The notes under the pieces were generated by a model. The model searched no databases. It had not been told where the DNA came from and worked only from the letters and a program-made list of their open reading frames with translations. A stretch of 64,000 nucleotides of DNA, taken from Lichenostomus cassidix. Lineage: Eukaryota > Chordata > Aves > Passeriformes > Meliphagidae. The position numbers were made by a program, and so were the translations under genes. The DNA is taken from NCBI GenBank assembly GCA_008360975.2, contig VLJF02000863.1:1-64000 (forward strand), written 5' to 3'. Positions 44,081 to 55,280 of this stretch are shown here, piece by piece; positions within the stretch are counted from its first letter, which is position 1; every line of letters starts with the position of its first letter.

Positions 44081-46815
44081 GGTGAAAAATCACATTTTTT
44101 TCTTCCCACGAGATGTTATTTCGATAAAAAATCGATCGGAAAGGCGCTGAGATTGAGGATTTTGGGGGATTTTTTGGCATTTTTTGGGATTTTTTAGGAT
44201 TTGGGGGTTTTTTTGGATTTTGGGGTTTTTTTTCCTTCCATCCCTCGGCCAGATTTGAGGTGAAAAATCACATTTTTTTCTTCCCACGAGAGGTTATTTC
44301 GATAAAAAATCGACAGGAAAGGCGCTGAGATTGAGGATTTTGGGGGATTTTTGGGATTTTTTTGGGATTTTTTAGGATTTGGGGTTTTTTTTTGGATTTT
44401 GGGGTTTTTTTCCTTCCATCCCTCGGCCAGATTTGGGATAAAAAATCACATTTTTTTCTTCCCGCGAGAGGTTATTTCGATAAAAAATCGACAGGGAAGG
44501 CGCTGAGATTGTGGATTTTGGGGGATTTTGGGGGATTTTGGGGGATTTTGGAGGATTTTTGGGGATTTTTTAGGATTTGGGGTTTTTTGGGGATTTTGGG
44601 GTTTTTTTCCTTCCATCCCTCGGCCAGATTTGGGGTGAAAAATTCGATTTTTTCCTTTCCCACGAGAGGTTATTTCGATAAAAAATCGATCGGGAAGGCG
44701 CTGAGATTGTGGGATCTTGTGGGATTTTTTAGGATTTCGGGATTTTTTGGGATTTCGGGGATTTTTTGGGGTTTTTCCCTCCGTCCCTCGGCCAGATTTG
44801 GGGTGAAAAATCACATTTTTTTTCCCACCCGATAAACAAACGAGCTGGAAGACGCTGAAATTGGGGGATTTTGGGGGATTTTTTTGGGATTTCGGGATTT
44901 TTTGGGGTTTTTCTCTCCACCCCTCAGCCAGATTTGGGGTGAAAAATCCGATTTTTTTCTTCCCACGCGCTAAAAAACGATGGGAAAAGCGCTGAGACTG
45001 TGGGATTGTTTGGGATTGTTTGGGATCCTGTCGGATTTTTTAGGATTTTGGGGTTTTTTTGGGGTTTTCCCCTCCGTCCCTCGGCCAGATTTGGGGTGAA
45101 AAATCACATTTTTTCCCCACGAGCCATTATTTTTGGCAAACAACCGATCTGAAAGGCGCCGAGACTGTGGGATTCTGTCGGATTTTTGGGCATTTTGGGG
45201 TATTTAGGGGTTTTTTTTTAGGATTTTGTGGTTTTCCCCTCCATCCCTCAGCCAGATTTGGGGTGAAAAATCCGATTTTTTTTCCCCACGAGCTGTTATT
45301 TCGGTAAACAAACCATGGGGAAGGGGCTGAGATTGGGGTGAAAAATCCCATTTTTTTCTTCCCACGCGCTAAAAAACGGCAGGGAAGGCACTGAGATTGT
45401 GGGATTTTGGGGGATTTTTGGGGGATTTTGGGGTTTTTTGGGGTTTTTCCTCCATCCCTCAGCCAGATTTGGGGTGAAAAATCCGATTTTTTTCCCCACG
45501 CGATAAACAAACGATGGGGAAAGCGCTGAGATTGGAGTGAAAAATCCATTTTTTTCCCCCACGCGATAAAGAAATCGGCAGAAAGGCACTGAAATCGGGG
45601 GATTTTTTGGGGATTTTGGGGTATTTAGGGTTTTTTTGGGGGATTTCGGGGTTTTCCCCTCCATCCCTCAGCCAGATTTGGGGTGAAAAATCACATTTTT
45701 TTTTCCCCACGCGCGGTTATTTCAGTAAACAACCGATGGGGAAAGCGCTGAGACTGTGAGATTCTGTTGGATTTTGTCGGATTTGTTGGGATTTTGGGGT
45801 TTTTTGGGCTTTTTTTAGGATTTTGGGGGTTTTTTTTGGGGTTTTTTTTAGGATTTTGGGGGTTTTCCCCTCTGTCCTTGGGGTGAAAAATCCGATTTAT
45901 TTCCTCAAGAGCCATGATTTCGCTAAACAACCGATGGGGAAAGCACTGAGACTGTGGGATTTTTTTGACTTTTTTTGGATTTTTAGGATTTGGGATTTTT
46001 TTGGGGATTTTCCCCTCCATCCCTCGGCCAGATTTGGGGTGAAAAATCACATTTTCTCCCCCACGAGCTGTTATTTTTGGCAAACAATCAATGGGGAAAG
46101 CGCTGAGACTCTGGGATTCTGTCGGATTTTTTTGGATTTTGGGGTATTTGGGGTTTTTTGGAGGATTTCAGGGGTTTTTTCCTTCCATCCCTCAACCAGA
46201 TTTGGGGTGAAAAATCAGATTTTTTTTCTTCCCACGCGCTAAAAAACTATGGGGAAAGCGCCGAGACAGTGGGATTCTGTCAGATTTTTTTTATTTTTTA
46301 GGATTTTGGGGTTTTTTTGGGATTTTCCCCTCGGTCCCTCAGCCAGATTTGGGGTGAAAAATCACATTTTTTTCCCCAAGCGCGGCTATTTCCATAAACA
46401 ACCGATGGGGAAAGCCCTGAGGCTGTGGGATTGTTTGGGATTTGTTGGGATTTCGGGTTTTTTGGGGTTTTTGGGGCATTTCGCGGTTTTTTCCCTCCAT
46501 CCCTCGGCCAGATTTGGGGTGAAAAATCATATTTTTTTCTTCCCACGCGCTAAAAAACGATGGGGAAAGCGCCGAGATTGTGGGATTTTTTGGGATTTTT
46601 TAGGATTTCGGGATTTTTTGGCATTTCGGGGATTTTTTGGGGGTTTTCCCTCCATCCCTCAACCAGATTTGGGTTGAAAAATCCGATTTTTTTTCTTCCC
46701 ACGCGCTAAAAATCGATGGGAAAACCGCCGAGACCGTGGGATTCTGTCAGATTTTTTTTTATATTTTAGGATTTTGGGGTTTTTTTGGGATTTTCCCCCC
46801 TCGGTCCCTCGGCCA
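44080..46815. repeat. About 155-bp array, some 18 copies, ending at HOXC10 promoter island
   Basis: The unit starts CCATCCCTCGGCCAGATTTG and GGGTGAAAAATCACATTTTT, then CCCACGAGAGGTTATTTCG, ATAAAAAATCG, GGAAAGGCGCTGAGATTGTG and a run of GGATTTTTTGGGG. About 14 full and 4 partial copies. The last GTCCCTCGGCCAGAT, near 46802, is continuous with unique promoter sequence (GTCGCTGTTGCTCC), so CCCTCGGCCAGAT appears to be the captured left edge of the conserved island. Confidence 0.92.
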
Positions 46816-47240
46816 GATGTCGCTGTTGCTCCACGCAGCCTCTCCGGGTGACAACATTGACCGCGGTGACGTTTCGCGCTTCGCCCGCAGCATTCAAGGC
46901 CATTTCCAATCCCCATTGGCTTCAGCCTCACGTGGGCTCGCTGCGACCAAAAAAAACCCCAAAAAACAAACCCAAAAAATCCCCAAAAAAACCCCCCAAA
47001 AGATCGGGGAGGGGTTTGGCTCGCAACGCGCTAATTACTCCGCGCGATTTTTTTTTTCTTCCCTTTTTTTTTCCCATTTTTTTTCGCTTTTTTTCCCATT
47101 TTTTTCCCATTTTTCTCCCAATTTTTTTCCTCCCTCTCCCAATTTTTTTTTTCCCTCATTTTCCTTCCTCCTCCTCCTCCTCTCCTCTTCCTCCCTCTCT
47201 CTCCCCTCCTCTCCTCCTCTCCAAAAAAAGATGTCCAAAC
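46815..47240 (+). promoter_or_regulatory. HOXC10: HOXC10 promoter island
   Basis: Unique, CpG-rich block just upstream of the HOXC10 coding start. It shows TGACGT (CRE-like, 46867-46872), CCAAT at 46906-46910, inverted CCAAT (ATTGG, 46915-46919) and E-box CACGTG at 46929-46934. This is followed by an A/C-rich stretch, GCGCTAATTACTCCGCGCGA near 47028 and a polypyrimidine tract (47047-47222). The motif set and position support a promoter with the transcription start within or just after it; the exact start cannot be seen. Confidence 0.6.
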
Positions 47241-47276
47241 GCCGCGCGGAGCTCTTCTCCCCTCCGCGGGGCCGAA

Positions 47277-48849
47277 ATGTCATCATGTGAGGAGCGAGTG
47301 ACATCTTCCTCCTCCTCCTCCTCCTCGCCGCCCTTCCTCCGCGCCCCGCGCAGCGAGCCGCTGGCCATGTTCGCCCAGCCGGGCGACTTCAGCCCCTGCG
47401 CGGCGATGCGCGGCTGCTCCGCGCTCGTCGCCAAGGGCTCCGAGGTGGCTTTGGGCTCCTACCAGCCCTGCGTGGCGCAGCTGGACGCCTGGGGTGACCC
47501 CAAGGGGACATTCCGCGGCCAGCAGCTGCCCGCCTGCTCCTTCCCGGTGAAGGAGGAGAATGTTTGCTGCATGTTCGCCGCGGAAAAAGCGCCGCGAGCC
47601 GCGGGGAGAGCCGCGGGGAGAGCCGAGCGGAGAGCCCCGGAGGGACATCCGGAGGGACACCCGGAGGGACACCAGCAGGGACACCCGCAGGGACACCCGG
47701 AGGGACACCCGCAGGGACATCTGGAGGGACACCCCGAGGGACACCCGGAGGGACCTTCCGCGCTCTTCCCCGCGCCGCTAGCCCAGCCGTGCCTGCCCGA
47801 GCCCGAGCTGCCCGCAGCCGCAGCCGCGGTGTACTTCCGCGCGGGTTACGCGGCGCTGGAGAAGGGGAGGAGTGAGTTCCACGCGGGGCTGGAGCTGGAG
47901 AAGGCGCGGAGCTCCGCGGAATTCCACGCGGGGCTGGAGCTCGATAAAGCGAGGAGTGAATTCCACGCGGGGCTGGAGAAGGGGAGGAGTGAGTTCCACG
48001 CGGGGTTGGAGTTAGACAAAGCGCGGAGCTCCGCGGAATTCCACGCGGGGTTGGAGTTGGAGAAAGCGCGGAGCTCCGCGGATTTCCACTCTGGGCTGGA
48101 GCTCGATAAAACGCGGAGCTCCGCGGATTTCCACGCGGGGTTAGAGTTAGACAAGGCGCGGAGCTCCGCGGATTTCCACGCGGGGTTGGAGCTGGAGAAA
48201 GCGCGGAGTGAGTTCCACGCGGGGTTAGAGAAAACGCGGAGCTCCGCGGATTTCCACGCGGGGTTGGAGTTAGACAAAGCGCGGAGCTCCGCGGAATTCC
48301 ACGCGGGGTTGGAGAAGGCGAGGAGTGAATTCCACGCGGGGTTGGAGTTGGACAAAACGCGGAGCTCCGCGGATTTCCACGCGGGGTTAGAGTTAGACAA
48401 GGCGCGGAGCTCCGCGGATTTCCACGCGGGGTTGGAGTTAGACAAACCACGGAGCTCCGCAGAATTCCACTCTGGGCTGGAGTTAGACAAACCACGGAGC
48501 TCCGCAGAATTCCACTCCGGGTTGGAGTTAGACAAAGCGCGGAGCTCCGCGGATTTCCACTCTGGGCTGGAGTTAGACAAAGCTCGGAGCTCCGCGGATT
48601 TCCACGCGGGAAGGTTCGCGGAGGGGAGGAGCGAGAGGCTCGAGGTCTCTCCTCTTCCTCCTCCTCCTCCTCCTCCTCCTCCTGGTCCCGGCTCCGCGGG
48701 CGCGGCCGGAGCTCCGCGGGAGCTGCGCGGCGCGGAGGTGAAGCGGGAGGAGCTGCGCGGCGCGGCGCGGAGGAGCTCCGCGGGGAAGGAGCGCGGGAGG
48801 AGCTCCGCGGAGGGAAGCGGCAGCGACAACTCGGACTGCGAGGGCAAAG
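47277..48849 (+). CDS. HOXC10: HOXC10 coding exon 1 (repeat-expanded)
   Basis: Encodes residues 1-524 of a predicted 617-residue posterior Hox transcription factor (about 342 in human). The start MSSCEERVTSSS fits the family N terminus (MTCPRNVTPNS). Family blocks retained are EPLA, MRGC, QLDAWGDPK (68-76) and VKEENVCCM (91-99). Two in-frame expansions follow: a Pro-Glu-Gly-His 4-mer (about 121-160) and 17 copies of an 11-15 residue unit FHAGLELDKARSSAE (201-445). After these come a proline run and an acidic/serine end SDNSDCEGK. The 5' splice site GTAGGG at 48850 leaves phase 1 (AAA G). An upstream ATG at 47231 is in another frame and stops after 19 codons (a possible uORF). The N-terminal region normally serves regulation, so the consequences of the expansion are unknown. 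Confidence 0.93.
47639..47756 (+). repeat. HOXC10: 12-bp coding repeat (GGACACCCGGAG) in HOXC10
   Basis: About ten units of GGACACCCGGAG and GGACACCCGCAG encode GHPEG/GHPQG. All units are multiples of 3, so frame is kept. It lies between the VKEENVCCM block and the larger repeat. Confidence 0.92.
47850..48612 (+). repeat. HOXC10: 45-bp coding minisatellite (FHAGLELDKARSS) in HOXC10
   Basis: Seventeen tandem units plus a final FHAG, unit lengths 33, 39 and 45 bp. The DNA core is GGAGCTCCGCGGATTTCCAC with GCGGGGTTGGAGTTAGACAA. Every length difference is a multiple of three and no stop occurs, unlike the noncoding arrays nearby, which points to translation and selection. The unit seems to derive from the family segment around YSALDK. 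Confidence 0.95.
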
Positions 48850-48964
48850 GTAGGGAATTGGTTAATTAATTAATTGATTGATGAATTAATTGGGGTTCAA
48901 TGGTTTAATTAATTGGGGAATGGTTAACGGGGAGCTCGCTGCTGCTGCTGCTGCTGCCTTCGGG

Positions 48965-50495
48965 AAATTGGGGAAAAATACCCCAAAAAATTGGATTTTC
49001 TGAGCCAAATCCGGCTGGTTGGGAATGCGGTTTTATGTTTTTATGGGAAAAAAACCCCGAAATTGGATATTCTGCCCCAAATCCTACTGGGTTGAGAAGA
49101 TATTTATGGGAAAAAAACCCCAAAATTGGTTATTCTGCACCAAATCCGGTTGGTTTGAAGATATATTTATGTATTTCTATGGAAAAAAACCCCAAAATCA
49201 GATATTCTGAACCAAATCCTGCTGGGCTGGAAATGTGGTTTTATGTTTTTATGGGAAAAAAACCCAAAAATTGGATATTCTGCCCCAAATCCGGCTGGCT
49301 GGGAATGTGTTTACATATTTTTATGGGAAAAAAACCCCAAAAATCAGATCTTCTGCCCCAAATCCTGTTGTTTTGAAGATGTATTGACATATTTTTATGG
49401 GGAAAAACCCCAAAAATTGGATATTCTGAAGCAAATCCTGCTGGGCTGGGAATGTGGTTTTATGTTTTTATGGGAAAAAACCCCAAAAATTGGATTTTCT
49501 GAACCAAATCCGGTTGTATTGAAAATATATTTATGTATTTTGATGGGGAAAAACCCAAAACTCAGATATTCTGCCCCAAATCCGGTTGTTTTGAAGATAT
49601 ATTTATGTATTTTGATAGGAAAAAACCCCAAAAATCAGTTATTCAGCCCCAAATCCTGCAGTTTTGAAGACATATTTATGTATTTTGATGGGAAAAAACC
49701 CCAAAATTGGATATTCTGGAGCAAATCCTGCTGGGCTGGGAATGTGGTTTTATATTTTTATAGGAAAAAAACCCCAAAATTGGATATTCTGAACCAAATC
49801 CGGTTGTTTTGAGGATATATTTCTATATTTCTATGGAAAAAAACCCAAAAATGAGATATTCTACCCCAAATCCTGTTATTTTGAAGATGTATTTCTATAT
49901 TTCTATGGAAAAAACCCCAAAAATCAGATTTTTTTTGCCCCAAATCCTGTTATTTTGAAGACATATTTTTGTATTTTTATGGGAAATAAACCCCGAAAAT
50001 GAGATTTTTTGCCCCAAATCCTGTTATTTTTAGTATTTATTTCTATATTTCTATGGAAAAAACCCCAAAAATCAGATTTTTTTCCCCAAGTCCTGTTATT
50101 TTGAAGATATATTTATATATTTCTATGGAAAAAAACCCCAAAAATGAGATTTTTTGCCCCAAATCCGGTTGGTTTGAAGATTTATTGACACATTTCTATG
50201 GGAAAAAAACCCCAAAATCAGATTTTTTTCCCCAAGTCCTGTTATTTTGAAGATTTATTTCTATATTTCTATGGAAAAAAACCCAAAAATGAGATTTTTT
50301 TTGCCCCAAATCCGGTTGGTTTGAAGATTTATTGACACATTTCTATGGGAAAAAAACCCCAAAATCAGATTTTTTTCCCCAAATCCTGTTATTTTGAAGA
50401 CATATTTTTGTATTTTTATGGGAAATAAACCCCGAAAATGAGATTTTTTGCCCCAAATCCTGTTATTTTTAGGATTTATTTCCATATTTCAATCT
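48965..50495. repeat. About 72-bp minisatellite, some 21 copies
   Basis: The unit combines GGGAAAAAAACCCCAAAAAT, CAGATATTCTGCCCCAAATC, CTGCTGGGCTGGGAATG or TGTTATTTTGAAGAT, and ATATTTATGTATTTTGATG. It starts about 115 bp after the HOXC10 donor. Between 48850 and 48965 lie TTAATTAATTAATTGATTGA and a CTG run (about 48940-48957). Confidence 0.92.
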
Positions 50496-50640
50496 CCTTG
50501 AGGAGCAAAGGCAGCAGCGAGTTTTCCCCATGAGGAGGAAAATCTGTTTTATTGGAAAATAAATGATGGAAATTCGGATTTTTGGGGAGAATTTTGGGTG
50601 GAAATCGAGGAGATTTGGGGGTTTCTGGGCGGAAATTTTG
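50496..50640. other. Small unique island in HOXC10 intron
   Basis: Contains TCCTTGAGGAGCAAAGGCAG, CAGCGAGTTTTCCCCATGAG and TTTTATTGGAAAATAAATGA. TTTATTGG-like and ATAAAT sites are visible. It may be a reduced conserved element. Confidence 0.3.
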
Positions 50641-51250
50641 GTAATATTTTGGGGATAATTTGGGGATAATTTGGTGATATTTTGGTGATAATTTGGTAAT
50701 ATTTTGGTGATAATTTGGTGATAATTTGGTAATATTTTGGTGATAATTTGGTGATATTTAGGTGATTTTTTGGTGATATTTTAGTGAGATTTTGGTGAGA
50801 TTTAGGTGAGTTTTTGGTGATATTTTGGTGATATTTTAGTGATATTTTAGTGATATTTTGGTGATTTTTTGGTGATATTTTGGTGATAATTTGGTGAGAT
50901 TTAGGTGATATTTTGGGGACAATTTGGTGATTTTTTGGTGAGACTTTGGTGATATTTAGGTGATGTTTTGGTGATATTTTGGTGAGATTTTGGTGATATT
51001 TTGATGATAATTTGGTGATAATTTGGTGATGTTTTGGTGATGTTTTGGTGATATTTTGGTGATATTTTGGTGATATTTTGGTGATATTTTGGTGATATTT
51101 TGGTGATATTTTGATGATATTTTGATGATAATTTGGTGATATTTTGGTGATATTTTGGTGATATTTTGGTGATTTTTGGTGATATTTTGGTGATACTTTG
51201 GTGATATTTTAGAGATATCTTAGTGAGATTTTTGCGAGATTTTTGCGAGA
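50640..51250. repeat. 12-bp minisatellite TTTTGGTGATAT
   Basis: About 50 units of TTTTGGTGATAT with variants TAATTTGGTGA and TTTAGGTGATT. Frames reading ITKISPKYHQN are artefacts. Confidence 0.95.
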
Positions 51251-51314
51251 TTTTTGCCCCTTTTCGCCATCGATAAATTCTGATTTTTCCCATCCTTTTC
51301 CTCGCGAATTTCTC

Positions 51315-51805
51315 TCCTTCTGGGTTAAAAAAAAACCTTAAAAAATACAAATTCAAATGAAAAGAATGGAAAAAAAACCCTAAAAAAATACGAATTAAAC
51401 CCAAAAAAATGGAAAAAAACCTGAAAAAATACAAATTAAACCCAAAAAAATGGAAAAAAAACCTTAAAAAATACAAAAACCAAAAAAAAAACCTGAAAAA
51501 ACAAATTAAAGTGAAAAGAATGAGAAAAAAACCCTAAAAATACAAATTAAACCCAAAAAAATGGAAAAACCCTTAACAATACAAAGTCAAATGAAAAGAA
51601 TGAAAAAACCTAAAAAATACAAATTAAACCCAAAAAATGGAAAAAAAACCCTTAAAGAATACAAATTAAACCCAAAAAAATGGAAAAAAACCCTTAAAAA
51701 ATACAAATTCAAATGAAAAGAATGAAAAAAACCCTTAAAAAATAGAAATTAAACCCAAAAAAATGGAAAAAAACCCTTTAAAAACACAAATTAAACCCCA
51801 AAAAA
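51315..51805. repeat. About 38-bp minisatellite AAATACAAATTAAACCC
   Basis: About 12 units of AAAATACAAATTAAACCC, AAAAAAATGGAAAAAAACC and TTCAAATGAAAAGAATG. No gene is seen. Confidence 0.9.
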
Positions 51806-52020
51806 TGGAAAAAGTGGAATTCGCAGCTCCGGGAGGGAATTCCGGTGGTGACAAAGATGGAAAAAAATCTCTTTATAAATTGAATTTTGCGGTTTTTTGG
51901 GATGAATGAAACTCGAGTTTGCGGAGGAGGAAAAGGTTCGAGTTGAGCTGCGCAGATGGTTTGAATTATTTCGATTTTCTGCAGCTGAAATTCGCACGGA
52001 AAGAGCTCCGGGTGGAGAAA
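51806..52020. promoter_or_regulatory. Candidate conserved island in HOXC10 intron
   Basis: About 215 bp of unique DNA: GAATTCGCAGCTCCGGGAGG, GGTGGTGACAAAGATGG, CTCTTTATAAATTGAATTTT, GAGCTGCGCAGATGGTTTGA and TTTTCTGCAGCTGAAATTCG. It includes CAGCTG and CAGATG E-boxes and a TTTATAAAT site. A short open frame from 51906 has no recognisable domain. An intronic enhancer is plausible. Confidence 0.45.
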
Positions 52021-52129
52021 TTTGGGGATTTTTGGGGTTTTTTTGGGGTTTTTTGGGGTTTTTTTGGGTTTTTTTTGGGAATTCCCAGCTGGGGAAAGCC
52101 GGAGGTGGAGGATGGAGTTGGATTTTGGG

Positions 52130-52410
52130 GGGAAAAATGGAAATAAATGGAAATAAACGTTGAAAAAATGGGAATAAAGTGAAATAAACCTTAAAAAAAT
52201 GGGAATAAATTGAAATAAAAGTTGAAAAAATGGGAATAAGTTGAAATAAACGTTAAAAAATGGGAATAAATTGAAATAAACGTTGAAAAAATGGGATTAA
52301 GTTGAAATAAACGTTGAAAAAAAGGAAATAAATTGAAATAAACATTAAAAATTGGAAATAAATGGAAATAAAGTTGAAAAAAATGGAAATAAATGGAAAT
52401 AAAGTTGAAA
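52130..52410. repeat. About 31-bp minisatellite GGGAATAAATTGAAATAAAC
   Basis: Nine or so units of GGGAATAAATTGAAATAAAC followed by GTTGAAAAAAT. A short unique segment follows at 52410-52560 (CTCGGATCTCATCCTGAGCT, TTTACGGATTAAAATATCCC). Confidence 0.9.
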
Positions 52411-52564
52411 AAAATGAGGGAAATTCCTCTCGGATCTCATCCTGAGCTTTACGGATTAAAATATCCCAAAATTTGGGGTGAAATTTGGGATTATCCAAAA
52501 TTCCTGGAGCTCCGACAAAACCTCTCCAAAACCCCCAAAATTCCCTTTTTTTTCCTCCCTGGTT

Positions 52565-52980
52565 TTGTTGAATAATTCGCATTTCCCTCTTGAGTTCAAT
52601 AATTGGCGTTTTGTCCAAAAATTCGCATTTTTCCTTCGATTTTGTCCAAAAATTCGCATTTTTCCTCTCGAGTTTTGTCCAAAAATTCGCATTTTTCCTT
52701 CGATTTTGTCCAAAAATTCGCATTTTTCCTCTCGATTTTTGTCCAATAATTCGCATTTTTCCTTCGATTTTGTCCAAAAATTCGCATTTTCCTATTGATT
52801 TTATTGCATAATTCTCATTTACTTCTTGATTTTTTGGAATAATTCGCATTTTCCTATTGATTTTATTGAATAATTCGCATTTTTCCCTCGATTTTGTCCA
52901 ATAATTCTCATTTACTTCTTGATTTTTTTTCATAATTCGCATTTTCCCATTGATTTTATCAGATAATTAACATTTCCCTC
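52565..52980. repeat. 31-bp minisatellite ATTCGCATTTTTCCTTCGAT
   Basis: About 13 units of ATTCGCATTTTTCCTTCGAT plus TTTGTCCAAAA, with period 31 and variants of 30-33 bp. Frames are artefacts. Confidence 0.95.
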
Positions 52981-53039
52981 TCGAATTTTTTCTCCATCCG
53001 GAGGGGAAATGATTTCCTCTGCCGGCTGAGCTTCGATTC

Positions 53040-53570
53040 CACCCCAAAAAAACCCCAAAAAAACCCCCCAAAAAACCCCAAAACAAACCGAAAAAGCCCT
53101 GAAAAACCCCAAAACAAACAACAACAACAAAAAAAAACCAAAAAACCCCCAAAAACCCCAAAACAAAAAACCGAAAAACCAAAAAAAAAAACCCCAAAAA
53201 AACCCAAAACCCCAAAACAAACCCCAAAAAGCCCCAAAACAAACAAACCAAAACCCAAAAAACCCCAAAACAAACCAAAGAAAACCCCAAAAACACCCCA
53301 AAAACCCCCAAAACAAAACCAAAAAAACCCAAAAAAACCCAAAATAAACCCCCCAAAAAAACCCCAAAACCCCCCAAAACCCAAAAAAAACCCCAAAAAA
53401 CCCCAAAAACCCAAAAAAACCCCAAAACAAACAAAAAAACCCAAAAAACCCCCAAAACAAACCAAAAAACCCTAAAACAAACAAACAAAAACCCCAAAAA
53501 AACCCCAAAAAACCCCCCAAAAACCCCAAAACAAACCCAAAAAACCCACAAAAAAACCCAAATAAATCAA
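53040..53570. repeat. CCCCAAAACAAACC minisatellite
   Basis: Short units of CCCCAAAAA and CCCCAAAACAAA, G-poor on the + strand. A small unique segment (CATCCGGAGGGGAAATGATT, 52994 on) precedes it. Hydrophobic Gly/Phe frames on the minus strand are artefacts. Confidence 0.9.
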
Positions 53571-54060
53571 AGTCAAGGTTATCAAAACCCTAAAAAAAAC
53601 CCCAAAATTCCCAAGGCGTCGCCGGGAGAGGTTTTGCTGGGAAAAAAACCCAAAAAAAACCCCAAAAAACCCCAAAAAAACCCCAAAAAATGTGATTTTT
53701 GGAGTTGAATTCGCACTGAGGGAGAAAATAAAGAAATAGAGAAAATTAGATTTATTTTTGTTTTCAAATCTTGGTGGATTTGGGGTGAAAAATGGGATTT
53801 TTGGGATTTTTTGGGAGGTTTTTCTATTTCGTGGTGATTTGGGGTGAATTTTGTGGCTTTTGGGGTTTTGGGGTTTGAAGGGGAAATTCGCCGAGTTGAG
53901 ATTTTTGGGGTGAAAAACCCAAATTTTGGGGTTTTTTTGGGGAAAAAAATCCGAATTTCTGGTGGAATTTTGGGCGGAAAGAGAATTCCAAGTGGATTTT
54001 CAAGGTTTTTATGGAAATTCAAGTTCCTGAGGTTGAACCTGAGAGGGAAAAAAACCCGAA
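53571..54060. other. Semi-unique intronic spacer
   Basis: Contains AATCAAAGTCAAGGTTATCA near 53563 and CAAGGCGTCGCCGGGAGAGG near 53612, then T/G-rich low-complexity DNA. No gene is recognised. Confidence 0.4.
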
Positions 54061-54715
54061 TTTTGGGGAATTTGGGGGATTTTTGGGGATTTTTGGGAAT
54101 TTTTGGGAATTTTTGGGAATTTTTGGGAATTCCGGGGAAATTTGGGGGAATTTTGAGGGATTTGAATTTTGAGGGGATTAGAATTTTGGTGTATTTTGGA
54201 ATTTTGGGAATTGGGATTCGGGGGAGTTTTGGGGGAGTTTGGGGGAATTTTGGGGGAATTTCAGTGGGAATTTTGGAGAATTTTGAGGGAATTTTGGGGG
54301 AATTTTGGGGAATTTTGGGGGATTTTGGGGGATTTTGGGGTTGGGATAATTTGGGGAAATTTTGGGTGGTTTTGGAAGAATTTTGAAATTTTTAGAATTA
54401 TTTTAGAATTTGGGGAAAATTGGGGAAATTTGGGAATTTTGGGGAAATTTTGGGGAAATTTGGGGAAATTTTGGGAAAATTTGGGAATTTTTGGGGAAAT
54501 TTGGGGAAATTTGGGGAAAATTGGGGGGAAATTGGGGAATTTTGGGAATTTTTGGGGGATCTTGAGGGATTTGGGCAAATTTCGGGGTTTGGGGGAATTT
54601 TGGGGGATTTTGGGAGAATTTTGGGGAAATTTTGGGAAATTTTGGGGGAATTTTGGAGAATTTGGGGTGATTTGGGGAAATTTGGGGGAATTTTGGGGAA
54701 TTTCGGGGTGGAAAA
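54060..54715. repeat. GGGGAATTTTGGGGAAATTT minisatellite
   Basis: Short 10-14 bp units of AATTTTGGGG and GGGGAAATTT, strongly G-rich on the + strand with G-runs every 10 bp or so. Both-strand frames are artefacts. Confidence 0.9.
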
Positions 54716-55280
54716 TCCAGGAAATCAAATCCCAAATCCCTCGCGAGCCTCGAAAAGTTAATTTTTTTCCCCCAAAATTTGAAAAAAATCAACTTTTTTT
54801 CCAAAAATTAAGCAAAATTCGAAGAGCAAATATGAGTTTGATGTCAATTTTTGGGGTTTTTTTGGATTTTGCCCAAAATTCCTCCGAATTGCCTCAATTT
54901 TGCTCCTCTGGGAGCTGAAAATGGATTTATTTCCCCAAAAAATCCCCCAAAAATCCCCAAAAAATCTCAATTTCAGCCCCAATTTTGCTCCTCCTGGGTG
55001 AAGAAAATGGAATTTTTTCCCCCAAAAAAATCCCCAAAAAATCCGAATTTCACCTTCTGGAAAATCTGATAAATTAAATTTTTTTTTGGGGTGATTTAGG
55101 GAAAAACCAGAGAGTTCCAAAATTAATCCGAAATTCGTTTCTGAGGAATTTGGAATTAATTCATTTAATTGGAATTAAATCACAAAGAGATTTTTGGGGT
55201 TTCTGGGAGGTGGAAATGTTGATTTATTCCCGAAAATTCCATTTTTTTTTAACCTCCTGAACTTCATTTTCCTCCCTCAA
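54716..55280. other. Semi-unique intronic spacer
   Basis: Mixed sequence with two related segments (TTTTGCTCCTCTGGGAGCTG near 54898 and TTTTGCTCCTCCTGGGTGAA near 54984) and GAATTAATTCATTTAATTGG near 55152, which holds several ATTA/TAAT cores. No gene is recognised. Confidence 0.4.

Noticed and set aside
47231..47290. Alternative HOXC10 start at the ATG of 47231
   Set aside because: That frame ends after 19 codons; the ATG at 47277 is in frame with the family blocks and begins with a recognisable N terminus. It may still be an upstream ORF.
47389..48847. Minus-strand frames of 333 and 368 codons across HOXC10 exon 1
   Set aside because: They mirror the 45-bp coding repeat; the plus strand has family homology at both ends of the exon and consistent splice phase.
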